Shown: piece after piece, positions 20,381 through 32,694 of the stretch
Layout of the letters: each line of letters opens with the position of its first letter
Numbering within the stretch: the stretch's first letter is position 1
DNA from: Carnegiea gigantea
Lineage: Eukaryota; Streptophyta; Magnoliopsida; Caryophyllales; Cactaceae
Reading direction: 5' to 3'
Length of the DNA stretch: 64,000 nucleotides
Assembly: GCA_029747015.1 (NCBI GenBank)
Contig: JAKOGI010000106.1
Location: 1,015,195-1,079,194, forward strand
Position numbers and translations under genes: made by a program
The notes under the pieces: generated by a model
Told to the model about the DNA's origin: nothing
The model's database searches: none
What the model saw: only the letters and a program-made list of their open reading frames with translations

Positions 20381-21352
20381 CCCGGATTTGTTTGTCTTTT
20401 GGGACCAGCTACTAAGGGATAATTAATTGCACTAACCATCACCTTTAAGTTTAAGATGTCAGCTTTCAAATAAATCAAGTTTCAAGGCATTTGGAGATCA
20501 TTTGCTAGGTCAACCAGCAACTTCTTTCAGATGGTGCAGTTCTAGCGCAAATCTAGCGAAGGACAGCTTTAAGGGGAATTAAGTTGACTAACCAAAGTCC
20601 ATTCCTTTTGAAACTTTACGGCATGAAAGTAGACATAAATATTTATCAAGTCAAGTGCCCAAAGGGTCCACAAAGCACCCCCTTGTGCTGCTATTATCGA
20701 GCCAAAAGGACAACAAAATTCCCTTTATCCGGTTATACACTAGCCGGTACAAGGGTGATGTTTTCCTTAGGTTTCTCTTGTACTTTTGTTGCAAGTTGAC
20801 TTCTACTAGTGTAATTAGGCTGTCTAGAAAGCTTGACACCTCAATTGGGAGCATCATTAGTCTAATGAGGCGGCCAAAGGTGGGATTAGACTTGCTTGTA
20901 CTAGGGGTGGCTGAATTAACCCCTCCCCACTCCCCCTTTGTACTTTTGGTTCCTTAGCTGCTTTTTGAGGATGGAATTGGTTGATTTGCTTCTTTAAAAG
21001 CTAGCCACTTTCATCTTGTTTAACAACTTTGAATGATCACAAAAAGCTTGAGTTAGAAAACTTTCTCTACTTCTCTTGAAATCCTAGTGTTGTATCTTGA
21101 GTGTGGCAACCTCAAGTGGGTCTCTAGGTCTTCTTGATTCAACTAAGAAAGTGATTAAATTCTGTAACTTAATTGAACTAAGAAGATTGCCCAAGTGTGT
21201 GTGAACCAAGGTTGGTATTCGAATCACCCTTACTAGCCCACTTGCATTCTATCCTTGTTCTTGTTTTCTTTGATTCCATCTCTCTTCAGAACTCGTATGC
21301 ATTCCTGAATCCCTCTTGCATTCTCTTGCATTAGTGAGGCTAGAATACATCA
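20230..21352 (+). repeat. Element 1 3' LTR
   Basis: Begins TGATGGGGACC and ends AATACATCA, followed by the right target duplication CTGGC (21353-21357). It pairs with 3489-4616. Confidence 0.9.
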
Positions 21353-21440
21353 CTGGCCCGTAAATGGTCCGACACATTATTGACCTTATTTTAATTTATA
21401 CGATGACCAACCTAACCCGAAGGGGACTCGACATGGGCTT
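21353..21440. repeat. Right half of the repeat interrupted by element 1
   Basis: CTGGCCCGTAAATGGTCC onward continues the word pattern seen before 3489. Confidence 0.5.
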
Positions 21441-23081
21441 AGGTACTGAAAAGGGAGAATGAGTGGTGAATTGTGTGTGGGTGTGTTCTCGCATGACCAG
21501 TTTTGAGCTTCATTGGAGATGACATCACTTGCTCATATGGGTGGCATATGCTAGGCTGCTAAGTTTCTACTCACATAGGGATGCTGACCTTGGCATGTGG
21601 GGATTTATGGTTATTCATGAGTTGACGTGATCATGGCTTGGGTCTTCATGTGATTTGGTTAAATTATTTGATTTCACACATAAAGTTGCATCTTTCTCTT
21701 TACCTACGCACATGCCAAGTGTCCATTAATCTCATATTAAAAATTCATAGAGATAGCTAATAATTAGGTACAAAAATTTGTAAAATACATTGACGAATCT
21801 AGCATTACAATAAGTGTCCAGGACAGAGTAGCATATTGGATGGCTGTAAACAACTTGAAGATACTATCTCCCCTTTGCGCGAAGATAGAATAAGGAGGCA
21901 CTGGATTCACATAGTGAGGGCAAACCACACCCTGAAATAGGACCAGTCACCCTTTATGCTCTCCCTCATATGCTGCTATTCAGCCTCAGACTCTCCCTCT
22001 ACCAAAAGCCTTAAATTATTTGGGACTTGGACGTAGTGCCATGGGAGTAAATCTCGTCTACCCTATTCATCTTAACTCTTTTAAAAATTATCCCAAACAG
22101 TGTCGTTAGCTAGCCAATGTCTCATTAGCATGAGAGGAAAGGGAAGAGGTTCAAATTGACCTCCAATCAAGTAAGTTCCTCATCATAAAAGAGCAGTGAA
22201 GCTTTAAAAAATTAGAGCATAGAAAAAAAGAAAAAGAAAGATCAAGAATCAAGAACCTTGAACTAGAAAAGTTTGACTTTGGTAAATAGTTTAGGTTAAC
22301 AAAATGAGTATTTATACTCAGAAGCTAGGGTAGATTAACCCCTCATTTTGGAAGGACTAATCTCAAGGGCCACCTATTGTCTAATCAAAGAGCTTCTAAA
22401 ACCATATGAAGTCATTATCAACTACATAAGGAAACATTAAATAGTTAAAAATCCATGCCATAAAAGGCAATTAGGTTACCAAAGCATGAAGAAAGAGAAT
22501 CTCAGAGAAAAGGAAAATTAACAGCCTGATTAAAGTAGATAAAAGTTCTAAGAGGCACTACGACATAGACAAATAGAAGCTCCAAAAAGAGATTGAATCA
22601 ATTAGACAAGCCGCCAAGATTGCTCATTAGGGAAAACCAAGTAAATAAGCTTAAGGAAATGTACTTCATTGAAGCCTTGATTATTTGGAGGCATGACTTG
22701 TAAGAGTCGTAAATATCTAGCCAAGATCTCCAAAATGGACCAAAAAGGGTAAAGATCTTTCAGTCTAAACAAAATTAGGAAAATAATCTATTTCTAAAAA
22801 GATATGGAATCCTAGTTAAATTCTCTTAAAAAACCATTGTAAGCACCTATATAAGTAACTTATGGACAAACACAAGAGGTAAGTTAATTGAACTTTCATA
22901 AGCTATATTGTGCTTATCATTTCCTCATTCCCTTCTTGAATTCTCCTAACCTAAGTGTTAGAGGGTCTTAAAGAGAAGAAAATCCCCTTCCACGAGTTGT
23001 TTTGCAGGAAATCCTTAGCCAGTGGTGCAAGTTCCACTAGATACTTAATGAAGTCCTAAAATTCTGTTATATTCTGAAACA
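21441..23081 (+). repeat. Element 4 5' LTR (right end secure, left end unknown)
   Basis: The right end is set by GAAACA at 23076-23081 next to a Tat-type primer site. A TATA-like CTATATAAG lies near 22850, then a short leader. The left end cannot be found because no second LTR of this element is visible. I see no gene in this stretch. Confidence 0.5.
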
Positions 23082-23083
23082 TT

Positions 23084-23100
23084 TGGCACTATCCGTGGGG
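23084..23100 (+). other. Element 4 primer binding site, degraded
   Basis: TGGCACTATCCGTGGGG corresponds to the TGGCGCC...GTGGGG sites found after Tat LTRs. Confidence 0.7.
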
Positions 23101-23690
23101 ATCTTGGAGTTAGGCAAGATGTCACCTAAGGATGGTGATAAGGGAAAGAGTATTCTTATCTGTAAGGACCAAGATCATAAGAATCAAGATCCCAATGTTG
23201 AAACCCTTGAAAAAGATGATTTTATTGCACAGGATGCTTGCAATCAAGAAACACAACTCCTTTGGAAGACATTTGTCTCCCAAGTGTGCTCATTCATTAG
23301 AACAAGCAGGCAATGGTCCAAAGATAATGGATGAGTTGAGCACTTTGAAGCTCAATGAAGCCATATCCCCATAATGAAAAAGTTGGATGCTTTCCTAACT
23401 TGTCAAAGAAATTCATGAAAAGCTGCCCCTAAGAGATTGTCTCTAAAAGATAGTATAGTGACTTCTAAGACACGAAAGGAACTTCTCCCTGATGATTCTA
23501 AGGAAATGGATCTTGAGAGTATGCCTCATAGGTGATGGAGGAGCAAAGATGAGCATTTGAGGAAGACCTTAAACTATAAAAAGGTTGAGCAAGAGAAATC
23601 TATGCAGAAAAGGCCCAGTCAAGATAGGTCAAACCGAGAGGATGAAGAAGATTCTCAGTAATAAATCTTAAGCTTTTGTCAAGGTTGGAT
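23101..23690 (+). other. Element 4 gag N-terminal region
   Basis: Overlapping short frames (23083-23334, 23132-23374) give Lys- and Asp-rich peptides with no domain I recognise. Position fits the variable N-terminus of Tat gag. Confidence 0.4.
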
Positions 23691-24688
23691 CATCTCCATA
23701 GTGATTAATAGATAATGCAAGGAAGATCCATAATCAAAGTGCTCTGGTGATGAGTCACCCTTATATCAGGACACCTTTTGATATTAAGATATATGAGGCC
23801 AAACTCCAACAAAAGAATACGGTGCCTCAAATAAGGCAATATGATAAGGCTATAGACACTCAAGAGCATCTTGATGCTTATATTATCTGAATTTATCTAC
23901 AAGCATCTTATTCAAAAGCTATGATATATAGATACTTCCCTACTACCCTTAAAGGGGCAGCACAAGCCTGATCTGACAAGTTAGCCCTAAGATATGTTAA
24001 ATCTTTAAATGATCTTTCTACTAGCTATAGAAGCCACTTCATTGGGAGCAGAATAACTCAATAAAGTCAACTACGAAACTAGTGAAGCTGGCCTAAAAGA
24101 GATAAGGAATTGCTAATTGAATATATACAGAGAGCTTTACTCATGGGACATTCTTTGTGGAAGACCTTAAGCTAAATATGTCCTTAGCTTCCTTCAGTAA
24201 TGGGGTTAGGCATAAAGGTTTGTGTGAAATGTTCATCACGGAACAGCCATTCAGCCTGGAAGGCCTTGAATGTGGAAAAAATGTACATACAATTAGAGGC
24301 CATCATGAAAGGGGTAGGGGCTCCCAAAAAGGTATATAAGAGGGATGAAAAAAGGCATATTAAATAAAATTAGAAGGAAAAGAAAGAAAGGGAATTTATG
24401 GTAAAATCTCTCTTTAATACCCATAAGAGTAAGATTCTGAAGGAGATCAATAGTCGTGGATAGATCCTAATGGAGATCAGGAGTCGTAGACATTTAGACA
24501 ATCCTAAATCTCTCAAGTAGAGATCCAAGGATAAGAGCAAAGATAAGTGGTGTGTGTTTTATGAGGACTATAGGCATAACACATAATACTGTTGGATTTG
24601 GGTACTGAGTTATCCAGGCAACAAAGAAAAACTAGACAACTATCTCAAGAATAAGCCTCAAAAGAAAAGGAAACACCCATATGAAAGA
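23691..24688 (+). pseudogene. Element 4 gag, first part
   Basis: The Tat gag core can be read across stops: PFDIKIYEAKLQQKN, QYDKAIDTQEHLDAY, YFPTTLKGAAQA and SLNDLSTSYRSHFIGS, matching the pattern PQ...YDGT.DP..HL..Y, FP.TLKG.A and F...F...F. Near 24540-24600 WCVFYEDYRHNT-YC is the degraded zinc motif (C..H..HGHNTEEC type). The sequence then enters KKRKHPYER and is interrupted by element 3. It would have been the capsid protein. Confidence 0.75.
24684..24688. other. Left target duplication of element 3 (AAAGA)
   Basis: AAAGA here and AAAGA at 35818-35822 are identical and flank the two LTR ends exactly. Confidence 0.92.
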
Positions 24689-27600
24689 TGTAACGCCCCC
24701 AAAAAGCTAATGACATGATTTACGAAAAACTGCAGCGAAGACTTAATAAAAGAAGGCACTATTGCCGTCCTGATAAGGACAAGGCTCACTGAAACCATTT
24801 AATCTTGCAAATCATATTCACAATTACAAAATCTATTAACTGAAACACTTCAAGACCAAAGTACATAATATTTCAACTTCAATACCATCGACTTAATCGT
24901 ACCATGTGATAACTTGCACTCCACACTATACAAGTATATTGAATATAGATCCAACTTAACCCTGAGGTCGATTCCAATATTTATGCTATGCTGAATCTAC
25001 TGTGAGCATCTGACGAGTTCCAAAAGGGCTTGCTAAATGGAGAACATGTGATACTTCATCACCTAAATGGAAAACATGAAAACAATTCGAAAATATGAGT
25101 AAAAACTCAGTACATGCATTCCTGTATTATAAAATGATCATAGAAATACTGTTGATGGGTACCCATCTTTGCAATTCATTTAGTTGGCAATAACAATGAA
25201 AATGAAAGTAATATGAAACTGAATTGCTCATTATTATCTAGATGTAAACTCCTTGCAATGATATGATCTATATATAGGTGTACACCTGCCAATCCGATCA
25301 AGAGTTAGCCTGAAGCCGTTCGGGTAAATGATTGGCTGACGTCCTATAGATGATAACTGACAGGGTCACAAGCCGTTCGGGTAAATTGATTCATTGATAA
25401 ACTCATTAAGAGTTATAACTTGATAAACATGATCTGCTTTCTAAAGATACAGGCAATGGACGTATCTTGAGTCTTTAAAATGTCATCTAACTTGATATAA
25501 GTCAACTATTTCATAAATGTCATCTGACTTGATAAATATATTCTAACTTGATAACACTTATGCATAACAGGGAACGATAACTAGGCCTCAACTCTGTTTT
25601 ATAAATGTCATTGTAAGCATGTGTAGTCAGTAAATGATCCTTACTCGCATAATTGAGTAAGTAAAAGTATGTATAACAGAAATTGAGTAATTAAATAATA
25701 TACATAACATGAGTACTTTAATATAATTTCAAAACTGAATTGATGAAAGTAATTAAATCCAATATAAAGTAAATAGAAGTAAAATAGTCCACAATGAGAT
25801 AAATGATATTACAAAGGAAAAGGCCTTGATGGTGATAATTGAGAAAGTGGTTATGGCTTTTTCTGAAATAGGTTACTAATATGGGTTTAAGGCTTGCTGA
25901 TGTATAACGTGGTTCAAGATGATAGCAAGTACACTAGATTGGCTTGATAAATACATTTGATATATGCTAAAGTGAGTAAGTAATAAAGGTTTGAGGTCAA
26001 GAGCGATATATCTTGGTTTAAAATAGCATAAACTACAATAACTTGGTCTGATAAACATGGTTTCTGAGTCACAACTCTCCCCACTTCTCATATTTAATTC
26101 ATAAATCTATTAGATATAAAATTCCACCCCAAATGAGCTATTGAACTCAATAGAAGCTATTAAGCTCACCAAGCTTGGTATTTTCTTGGTAAAATCCATA
26201 ATTGATTCAAAGCTCATAAGCAAGCTCCCAAATTGTATATTTGTCTTCTTTTTTCTGATAAATTGAGCTAAAAGCTTCATGAAAGTCCATGAATATTTAT
26301 TTCCCCCTTAAATGACTTGGCCCAAAATACACAAAATGAGTGCATAATCAATCTCACTTAACCTTTATTACTGCTCTTTATACAATTACTCAAAATGCTT
26401 CCAAAAATCATCAAACTCAAAATACTCAACCAAAATTCATGAGATCTTATATGCAATTCGAAATTAATATGGACAATCTATAGCAAAATTTTCAGAATTT
26501 TCCTCCAAGTATACACTGCACAGAAATTACAATAACAACCTGATTTACACCCAAGCAGGTTAGTTCACTTCAAAAATTCATAACTTTCATTATAGACCTC
26601 AAATGGAGACCTAAAACCCTAATATGAAAAGATTAACAAGTCCCGAAAAACTTTTATTTACAACACAAAATATGATTCCCACAACATGAAGTGTATAAGT
26701 TTTTAGTCCATTCTGCGCAGTTTCGGTAAAACGATCATAACGTGTTCCACAGACCTCTGATTAAGGTGATTCAAGAGGCATTTGAAAGCCAACACACTGA
26801 AATATCTACCCACTAAAAAGCATAATTTTTCAATGGGCCAATCATTACCAGTTTAATCGTGAATTCTGCCCTATTTTGCCAAAATTTTCAGCCTTACTGT
26901 TTTGACCTTTCCCTCTCTTTTCATATAAATCGTCACTTAAAATCATTTCAAATCACCAAAAGCATCATCATAATCATCAAAAAAAAATAAAATAAAATCA
27001 AATACAAAGCAATCCATAAACATGGTTTTAACTTAAGCTTGCACGAACATGAGCATCCCTAAACCCTAGCATGAATCAAGCTCAACTTCACCATGATCAA
27101 CACCAAAATAACTCTTATTTCTTATCAAAATATCATGATCAATGATCACAAGCATCAAAACAAAAATCAAAACTAAAATAAAAATCAAAACCAACAAAAA
27201 CAAATCTCATGATTACTCACTTTGAGCTTGGAAAAAGTAGAGATGGTAGTGATGTTTAGTGGTTTTGATGATGGAGGATGGTGGCTTGTGGCACTCGAAT
27301 GTTGGGGGGGGTCAGAGGTCACCAGGGTTGGCCGAAAAGCTGGCTGGAAAACAACCAGAAAGGGCTGCCCTGCTGCCGTGAGGGAGAGAGAAAGAGGAGA
27401 GAGAAAATGGAGTTTTTGGGTGGTTTTGTGTTTGTTTTGATAATTATAACCCTTGGCTGAAATTTTATCCTTCCAAAAGATCTTTTTACTAATTAAAATT
27501 AGGCACAAATTATAGTAATTAACTTAATTTAATCAGACCAAAATTTTCGGGCAAAAATTTTAACCCAAAATGAATCGGGTCGCAAATCGGGCCCAAATGA

Positions 27601-28040
27601 ATTGGGTCGAACTTAATAAATTTGAGCCCAAATATTTTTGCATGGCTAAATGTTAAATTTTTGTGACACTATGAAAAATAACTTAATGCTCAATCATAAT
27701 CATTGAGGCCTAATATCGATTCACCTGAAATTTAATCAATCAACAAAACTTAAATTAACAAACAATGAAACTTGAACTGCAAAATGGGACCCAAATAAAA
27801 TATCCGTCAACCGGGATGATTAAATACGATAAATAAATGCGAAAAATTTAAATGGCATAAGGTAATTCGGTATATATATATAAATTGAGGGTAATTGAAT
27901 TACTGAACATGATTTGATTAAACAAATAACCATGAGTGATTAAATCCATAAACTTGATAAATTAAATGAATAAATATGATTAATTAAATAAATAAATATG
28001 ATTTAAATAAATAAATATGGGTTAGGGTCGGGTTATTACA
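24689..28040 (-). repeat. Element 3 3' LTR, 3352 bp
   Basis: In plus orientation it begins TGTAACGCCCCC and ends GGGTTATTACA. It contains about 214 bp (roughly 24908-25121) missing from the other LTR. Short ORFs inside have no support. Confidence 0.9.
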
Positions 28041-28270
28041 GCCTTCCCCTCTTAAAGAGTTTCGTCCTTGAAACTTGTGACACTTGCCAAATGTATGCAA
28101 TGCCGTTAAAAACACATGGGTCATCGGTTCCCATTGCTTCCCTCTAAAGAGATATAATTTGCCCGATGTACTCCGACTAAGGGTGTCTACGTGTTGTATA
28201 ACTGCTTAATCCCCTATTTCAATAGTAGATCCAGGTACTTCTCACACAATAGCCTCAATGAGCTCAATTA
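28041..28270 (-). pseudogene. Element 3 polypurine tract and pol C-terminal (chromodomain) trace
   Basis: Minus strand AAGAGGGGAAGGC abuts the LTR (28041-28053). Upstream on that strand a frame reads IVxEVPGSTIEIGDXAVIQHVDTL and later QVSRTKLFKRG, resembling the end of Tekay pol where the chromodomain lies. The match is weak and broken by stops. Confidence 0.5.
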
Positions 28271-30190
28271 TTTTGAGTCAAAATTGATATTCTCTTTGAA
28301 AGAAAAGAACCTTGTTATAGAGAGGAGGTGCTCACTACTAGTTCATCATCTTGTCCACTAATGAAAACTGGTAAATACCCTAATAAGTACTCTGATGCTA
28401 ATACGAGATAAAAACACGTATATACGTGTTCGGGTTCAATTGGTAGGTACAGTCAACAAATTACAGGATTGAACCCTTTTATGAATCATAAGGCCCCATG
28501 TACTAGTCCCTAATTGTTCTTGGATAGGCGGTCTCTTACTATCTTGACTAGAAAAGCCTTTTGAAATACTCTATAATCCATCTGAGACTTTGGTTATTTC
28601 CTTGTTTTACCAGCACAACTCTTTTGTCAACCTTGTATTACCTCAACATGTACTTGAATTTTCCCTCTTACTGCTTGCTTGGGTTAGCTCTGACCTTGTA
28701 CTCAATGCTTCTTCTGGCTCACTCCAATATAATTAGACAGTGCTTGAGATTATGCCCTTACCAAAATCTCCTCACCTGATATTCCTAATGCCTTTCATGA
28801 TCTCCCCTCATCAGACTGCTAAAGGATCAGATCCGGGTCAATATCTGGGTCAATAATGGGCAATGAAATGACCATGGTTAGGGATGAGAGTGATGAAATT
28901 CTTAGCCAAGTGAATCATTGCATACAAAAGAAATGAATAATAAGACTAGAAAAGATTTACAACGGAGGGATTAACATGGGGGTAGAATAAAGATAAACAT
29001 CAGTGTATTATGAATTCTGAAATATAATGCCACAAGAATTGTGGTTTATAAATATGAATCATAAAGGGTCCAATAAATAATCAACCAAGGAGAAAGATGG
29101 CATGGTTATACTCGGGTTTAACTGATGAATTGGAAACAAGATGACAAGCAACTGAGCTTCAACTAGATGACTTTATAGTCACAAGGAAAAAGATAAGTGC
29201 AATAAATAGACAATTAGATTGGATAAGTAAAGTGCCAATGGATAGATAAATAGCTTGGATAAATAAGGTACAATGGGTAAATAAATAGCTTGAACAAGTA
29301 AGGTCTAATGAATAGATAAATGGATTGAATAGGCTGCAGTGGAAACATGCATTTGCTCATATGGAGCCAAGTCGAGTATGGCAATAAGATTAAATAAGAA
29401 TTACTGAAGTTCACTTATGAGGATATAAGATGTAGGTGTGAGAATTGCATGTGCCATAAATAGATCAATCGATTGAACCGGTAAAATGCAATGGATAAAT
29501 CAATAGATTGAACGAGCAAAGTATCAATGGATAAGTAAATAGATAGAACAAGTGACATTAGAAACGTGCCTTTGCTCATATGAAACCAATTCAAGTCCAG
29601 TAATAAGATTGAACAGGAAAGTTAGAGTTTACTTATAAGCATGTAAGATATATGTATGGGAGTTGAAGTTCAAAATAAGGAGAGTAAAGGGATTTTGACA
29701 ATCGCAATCACCCACGCCAATGAGAGTTGAATTACATTATGAATTCAGCACAAGTTATACGAGCGTATTATTATGAATAAATGAGACGTAAGGTAGATGT
29801 GTGAATCAGCTCTCAACGAAATGAACTACAACTCAAGATCATGAAATAGAGATGGTGAAGGTCGAGAGCACGAGAATGTTGACAACCATATAAGGTTAAA
29901 CAAAAAAATGCATTACACATTTAACAATGGGTTTGCAAAGACATAGAAGATCACTCTAATAGGAAACATCGGGTTGAAATGCAAGGAAGATTAAACAATA
30001 TTGGATAGTATTAAGTTTTGAAGATGAGACAAGCAAACAAGAATTACTATAAATGGGTATTTTTGCAAAAGATAAACTGTGGTTGCATGGTTTAGGTGTG
30101 ATATCTGAACCTTAAATCATTCTTGGAAAAGACATCTGTTGTTGGCAGTTAATCCCATAAATCATTTGTGCAAGGTATAGGGCACTTTTT
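28271..30190 (-). other. Element 3 internal region, unreadable (expected RNase H/integrase)
   Basis: By position this should hold RNase H and integrase of element 3, but I can read neither on the minus strand. It includes a tandem-repeat block at 29198-29670. No plus-strand gene is supported either. Confidence 0.5.
29198..29670. repeat. Two-level tandem repeat inside element 3
   Basis: A unit of about 219 bp is present twice: TTTGCTCATATG occurs at 29352 and 29571, and AATAAGAT at 29383 and 29602, both 219 bp apart. Each unit contains about three imperfect ~36-bp subrepeats of the type AATGGATAAATAAATAG followed by TTGAACAAG-like sequence. It arose inside or within an insertion into the pol region. 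Confidence 0.8.
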
Positions 30191-30640
30191 TTTTATGGTG
30201 ATTTTGTTCAGCTCTCTGCACGCAGTACACAACCATAAGATTCTGTCTTCCTTCTTCACACATATAAAACTAGGGTTTTCCACAGTGACACACTTGGTCA
30301 AATAACTCCCTTTTGTAACAACTTACTTCAATAAATTTGTAGTCCCTTGAACTCTACTGGGGGTCATGTGATAGGGGCTCTGAAAATGGATTGAGCGCCT
30401 AGAACTAGGTTGATCTGAAAATTTAATGTTTCTTAGGGAGAAACAATCCTGATAGTCCTCAGATGAAACATCTCTAAATCCACCAACTGTAAATATGGAT
30501 ATAGATATACCAAGTGTGGTTAACAAATCACTAATATTCAATGCATTACTGACATTATTCACTTGCTTGCACAATGTAATTGGGGGGACAAATAGGGCTT
30601 TTCTTCCCTCGGCCCGTAGAAATGCACGTTTAGCCAATCC
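30191..30640 (-). pseudogene. Element 3 pre-RT linker and reverse transcriptase start
   Basis: The minus-strand frame 30637-30323 ends in SIHFQSPYHMTPSRVQGTTN, matching the PYRMAPAELKELK entry to Tekay RT. Further on (30400-30200) the words for GFI, then an ALYVKK-like block, and a CxxCRELNK-like block are readable with shifts (usual: [20 protein letters not shown]). The rest of RT including the YxDD box was not found. Confidence 0.65.
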
Positions 30641-32678
30641 TCATCTCTCAAGCTAACCTTAAGATCCTTACCAATCATCTTAGTCCTGTAAGTACACAGT
30701 CAGTTCATCTCCATAATGATACCAGATCTGCCAATCAAACTGGATTGAATGTTCAGTGAATATGATTCCAGCAATACTACTAGAGGCATGTGTATAAAAG
30801 ATAAACATTCAACTGTCTACTGGTCTCAGTAAATTGAAATGATAGGGGGTAATCTAAAATGTAAAGAGATATAACCACAACATAAACTCTTGCAAAGATA
30901 TTTCTTAATTGGCTAGAAAGGACCAACATGTAAGCTGAATGAATGAAAGGACGAAGAATCGTAATGAAAGAGGCAAGGCATAGAAATGACCTGCATATAC
31001 AAGACATGCAGTTTATTCTTGATGGTTATGATAATAAAGTAAATGAATGATGTTATGAAATTAAGAGGGAATATTAAGCACTAAAGGTGAAGAAATATAA
31101 CAGATTACCAAAGCGGCTTTTGAAAAGTTATACGGTATCTATATGTGAGTAAAATGACGAATATAAGGGTCAACAGCACCAGAAGAGAAATTTTATTCAT
31201 CTGGTGTTTAAAAGGACAATACGTCTAGATGAAGGTGTCAGTCTTACGACTGAACATTATGACATCCATCAATAAAATAATTTACAGTAAATGAAAGTCT
31301 TGGGTAGGCATATAAACTTCAAAACTACTGGCAGATAGAAATAGCACAAATCGTTGTTTATTATTACCAAGCTAGGTTGTGCTAGAAAAGAAAGGATTAT
31401 CAAAATAACTTGAATAAGGACATCCAGTCACGGCCATAAAGTAGTATACCAGCATGACGTTACGGTGCTATAGAAACACGAACAATATGGATACATTTAA
31501 TTGTTGAAAGGGCACTCAATGACTAGGTCCGAAGCAACCAAAGGCTTTGCAAGCAATAAATGAATAGTGCCCAAATAGAAGCAAGGAGTTCAAGTAGGTG
31601 ACAGTAAAAATATGAACATAGTGATGACTGAGCTGTAAGTAGAATGAGTCAAATATGCTTAGGAAGAACTACAAATCAGATAGGAATGCACACCAGGGGT
31701 CATTATAGGCTCCATTATGGAAATAGAGAATTAAATGGTTATGATTGTCAGGGTTTGATTCACCTATAAGAAAGGTTGCTCAAATGTGTTTGAAGAAGTC
31801 CCCACAGACCACACATGAGAATTTCTATAAACACTCCATTCCAAATCAAGAGAGTGTTAGCAGCAAAGAAATGATGCCCCTGAACAATTTAAGGTAACTA
31901 GGGCAGAAATAAGTCAATTACAGGAAGTAATGGGAGCATTGCTGATGTAAAGTCTTAGTATCAAGACCAGATGATTCCGATACATGGAAGCTTAATCTTA
32001 CTTGTGCCAGACATATAATGCTAAGTAGCACACTATAAGCTACTAATTGGTATCACCATACATAAGCACTCATTGTAGTGTTCATCTCATTCTGGTTCAC
32101 CTCAAAGATATTGCCCCGGAAGGCATTTCCTCATCTAGAGGTTTACATCTAACTTGACACTATATTAATCCCTTAAGAAATTGTAAATGGCATCCCCACA
32201 TCGGGTTTCAACCATATATTAACACACCTCAATAAGACTCTCAAATCCTAGGGTAAAACGGACAGAGTTCTGCCTAAAAACTGACTAAAACTCAGGCTTA
32301 AAGCCTTACAATAGATACCTGAAATGGAGAGAAGCACTTTAATAGCTCAACGGCCACACGCCAGAGTTCACAACTCAACAGGTCACACACTCGGAGTGCA
32401 CAATTATGAAAATTTAAACAAATAAGAGAAATAAAATATACAATACAACTCCCAGATAAATGAGAGTATGCCTCACTAACAGGGGACCTAAATGGTTCCA
32501 CACTCCACTTTGCTAATGTTCGACTCTCAGGATATTAATAAATAATTGAGTCACCCAAATGAAAATGGTTTCTGCATATATGCCCATACATATGAACTTA
32601 TAAGCAATAGCTTATTTAATGGGTCCAACATAACTCATACACACCTTGAGTTGGCTTACAGTGGCCCTTACAACCTTA
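30641..32678 (-). other. Element 3 leader/gag/protease region, not readable
   Basis: Expected to hold leader, gag and protease. Only a family-specific segment near 32250-32310 matches element 2 (11860-11930). Small ORFs such as 30780-31007 and 32298-32501 have no recognisable domain. Confidence 0.45.
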
Positions 32679-32690
32679 GCTCTGATACCA
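32679..32690 (-). other. Element 3 primer binding site
   Basis: The plus strand GCTCTGATACCA is the exact reverse complement of TGGTATCAGAGC, four bases from the LTR. Confidence 0.9.
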
Positions 32691-32694
32691 AATC

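Larger units (their letters stand above)
3489..21352 (+). mobile_element. Element 1: CRM-type Ty3/Gypsy chromovirus, interrupted and decayed
   Basis: Complete outline: 5' LTR 3489-4616, primer binding site 4619-4630, gag-PR-RT-RH-INT 4718-8434 continuing at 19547-20379, and 3' LTR 20230-21352. Flanking target duplication is CTGGT/CTGGC. Element 2 (8440-19541) splits the integrase. Gag, protease and RT resemble CRM-clade chromoviruses, and the pol frame ends inside the 3' LTR, as reported for CRM elements; Reina is the alternative clade. All coding domains carry stops or shifts, so it is not functional. Confidence 0.85.

Noticed and set aside
27185..27508. 107-codon minus-strand ORF and overlapping plus ORFs as genes
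   Set aside because: They lie inside the element 3 LTR, and the corresponding part of the other LTR is disrupted.
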